A stretch of DNA of 64,000 nt from an uncultured Clostridia bacterium (lineage in GTDB: Bacteria > Bacillota > Clostridia > Peptostreptococcales > Anaerovoracaceae), in assembly GCA_937900415.1 (NCBI GenBank), contig CALCEY010000018.1, positions 11,315-75,314 on the forward strand, in the 5' to 3' direction. Shown piece after piece: positions 62,221 to 64,000 of this stretch. Positions within the stretch are counted from its first letter, which is position 1; every line of letters begins with the position of its first letter. Under the pieces are notes generated by a model, which saw nothing but the letters and a program-made list of their open reading frames with translations, searched no databases and was not told the origin of the DNA. A program made the position numbers and the translations under genes.

Positions 62221-63392
62221 ATGGTTGATAAAAATTTTGCCGTGAAAAATTTCGTGAAAAATGACAGCGATTTTAAGCGAGCCGTTTTGTATTTTTTTAT
62301 ATATTGTCCACTTGGCATAATCTGTCCGTTAATAGGACAGTATCTGAGCGCGATAGGCTTCAGCGGCACGCAAGTAGGAATCATCACCTCCCTCGGAACG
62401 GGAACTGCCATATTGGCCGGATTGTTTTGGGGAAGGATATATTCCAACAGCCGGCGAAAAAAATTGATATTGGTAGGAATGTGTCTTGCGCTGCAATTAT
62501 GGGACTTTTCAGCATGACTACTGAGAGCTTTGCGGTATATGCGTTTATTTACAGCGTCATGTATTTTTTTCAGGGGCCTGCTTACGGTATTTCTGACGCA
62601 TTTATATTGAGCAAAAGCGAAAGATTTTCTGCCATAAGAGCAACTGGGGCCTTCGGTTTTGCCGCCGCAGTCTTTATTGCAGGCCAATATGCGGAGCATT
62701 GCGGGATTAAAGGAATCTTTTTTATGTATGCGGGGACCTTTGCCGTTGCGGCAATCCTCGTTCTTACTGAAAGCGAGCCTCCTTATTACAAAGAAGAAAA
62801 AGAGAAGATAAAAATCGGCGAGCTTTTCAAGAACAAGGCTTTCGTAAGACTTCTTATCGCTGTGTTCTTTCTGATGGGAACCGGCGTAGCCAACAATACA
62901 TATTTCGGTTATCTGTTTATAGAGCAGGGCGGCGACGTTGGCGGAATAGGACTTGCCTTTCTGCTCATGGCCGGAAGTGAAGCTCCGTTTATGGCGATTA
63001 CGCCTAAGCTTTCTAAAAAGTTAGGCTCAGAGAAGCTTATTCTTGCAGCTATGCTGCTTACAGTTGTAAGATTCGGATTTTATGCAGCCGGTCCGAGCTG
63101 TGCCATATTGCTTTTTACTTTTTTCCTTCAGGGAATGACCAACGGCATAGCGCTGGTGGAGGTAATAAAGTGCTTTGGGAAGATAGCGGGCGAGAGATTT
63201 TCCGATATGGCAATATCGGTATACTATGCCGTCGGAAACAACATGAGCGTTATAGTATGCACTTTTTTAGGAGGTATAATACTGGACGCTGCGGGGGCGA
63301 AGGCTGTATATTTGTTTTTTGCTGCATTTAACTTTATCGCTGTGATTTTATTTGCGGTTCTGGTCATGCACAAAGATGGAGGAAGAGTATAG
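62221..63392 (+). pseudogene. MFS transporter interrupted by a frameshift
   Basis: The N-terminal part (from 62221, frame 1) runs to a TGA at 62515; the remainder (to 63392, frame 3) encodes the rest of a major facilitator protein of about 390 residues, similar to MFS_1-like/phenylpropionate permeases. Protein sense switches frame near 62490: MCLAL in the first frame and AAIMGLFSMTTES in the other. Insertion of one G after 62490 would give a continuous helix. It may be a true pseudogene or a single-base sequence error. Confidence 0.8.
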
Positions 63393-63553
63393 CGAGCTTT
63401 GGCCAAGATTTTTGAGCATTTCAAAAGTAGATTTTGTATGAAATTTAAAATAAATTATCCCTCGAATTCTCTTTTGAATTCATGATTATTACTGATTTGA
63501 AAACAACCGGGCTTACCTCTGAAAAATAATTTCAAAAAAAACGAAAAAAGCGC

Positions 63554-63583
63554 TTGACAGGATATAGGATAAAGTGGTAATAT
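63554..63583 (+). promoter_or_regulatory. rRNA operon promoter P1
   Basis: TTGACA (63554-63559) and TAATAT (63578-63583) are separated by 18 bases. It is upstream of a second similar promoter and the 16S gene. Confidence 0.75.
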
Positions 63584-63674
63584 AACCAAGCTGCACCAAA
63601 CAGCAGCAATAAAAAAGCACAAGAGAGCCTGTAAAACAAGAGATAAAAACTTGTAAAAAAAGTTAAAAAAGTTG

Positions 63675-63703
63675 TTGACAAAGGTAAAGAGATGTGCTAA
63701 TAT
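63675..63703 (+). promoter_or_regulatory. rRNA operon promoter P2
   Basis: TTGACA (63675-63680) and TAATAT (63698-63703) are separated by 17 bases, a strong consensus promoter typical of rRNA operons. Confidence 0.8.
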
Positions 63704-63710
63704 GTAAAAT

Positions 63711-63943
63711 GTTCGACCGCGAAGTCGAACAGCGGCTAAAGAGGCCGTAAGAACCTTGAAAACTTCATAGTATGGAAATTAAGTCGAAAAGACAAACCGC
63801 TGTGAGAAATCACAGTAGAGTGGGTCAAAAGTACAATTTCTAAGAACAATAATTCTGAAAAGAATTAGCAAAGCGCGAAAGCGCGTTTGTCCTAAGGAAA
63901 AAGGATTAAAGAGATGATAAAGCGAGAGCTTTAACATACAATA
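63711..63943 (+). other. 16S rRNA precursor leader
   Basis: It contains a hairpin GTTCGAC-N6-GTCGAAC (63711-63730) and the string CCTTGAAAACTTCATAG, common in clostridial pre-rRNA leaders. It should include antitermination and processing sequences. Confidence 0.65.

Positions 63944-64000
<57 letters not shown>

Overview
The window looks like chromosome of an anaerobic, amino-acid-fermenting, spore-forming Firmicute of class Clostridia. It carries UGA-decoding selenoprotein genes of glycine reductase, a dedicated selenocysteine apparatus, pyruvate:ferredoxin oxidoreductase, and the sporulation-associated genes spoVG, spoVT and spoVB in the gene neighbourhood known from Bacillus and Clostridium. 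Family-level placement (for example among the Peptostreptococcales/Anaerovoracaceae) is only a guess.

Region 1 (1-25,500) is a selenium-dependent Stickland island. It holds grdX, a PAS/sigma-54 activator, grdE, grdB (in-frame UGA), selC (tRNA-Sec), selA, selB, a LysR regulator, a second PAS/sigma-54 activator, alanine dehydrogenase, an EamA exporter on the other strand, grdA (in-frame UGA), trxB, trxA (CVPC active site), grdC, grdD, a SufS-like cysteine desulfurase, a small unknown gene and PFOR. Three -24/-12 (sigma-54) promoters are readable, in front of grdE, ald and grdA. The grdE and grdA promoters share two classes of upstream inverted repeats. Read together, alanine is oxidised to pyruvate (Ald) and on to acetyl-CoA (PFOR), while glycine is reduced to acetyl phosphate (Grd) with electrons delivered through TrxB/TrxA.

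Region 2 (25,500-34,300) holds a BceRS-BceAB type peptide-sensing two-component system and ABC transporter with a BceR-like site. It is followed by a DUF3793 gene behind two DtxR-like palindromes, a BFD-like [2Fe-2S] protein, and two adjacent COG0523 (CobW-type) GTPases. The first GTPase is His-rich and lies behind a possibly structured leader; the second carries a YcgQ/DUF1980-like C-terminus.

Region 3 (34,300-49,860) is housekeeping: pyk, spoVG, murC, a GlmU acetyltransferase domain standing alone, prs, pth, mfd, spoVT, an MtaD-like deaminase, spoVB, mazG, hup and rqcP. It resembles the B. subtilis spoVG-glmU-prs-pth-mfd-spoVT-yabMNO order.

Region 4 (50,000-60,170) is a TetR gene divergent from an aminotransferase, followed by a nearly gap-free aromatic amino acid operon: pheA, aroB, aroC, an aroE-aroK fusion, aroQ, aroA, tyrA and DAHP synthase. 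A short Met-rich ORF built on an 18-bp tandem repeat overlaps the pheA start.

Region 5 (60,170-64,000) holds folT behind a THF riboswitch, DUF4363 and DUF421 membrane proteins, a frameshifted MFS transporter, and the tandem promoters, leader and first bases of an rRNA operon. No CRISPR array, insertion sequence or prophage was seen.
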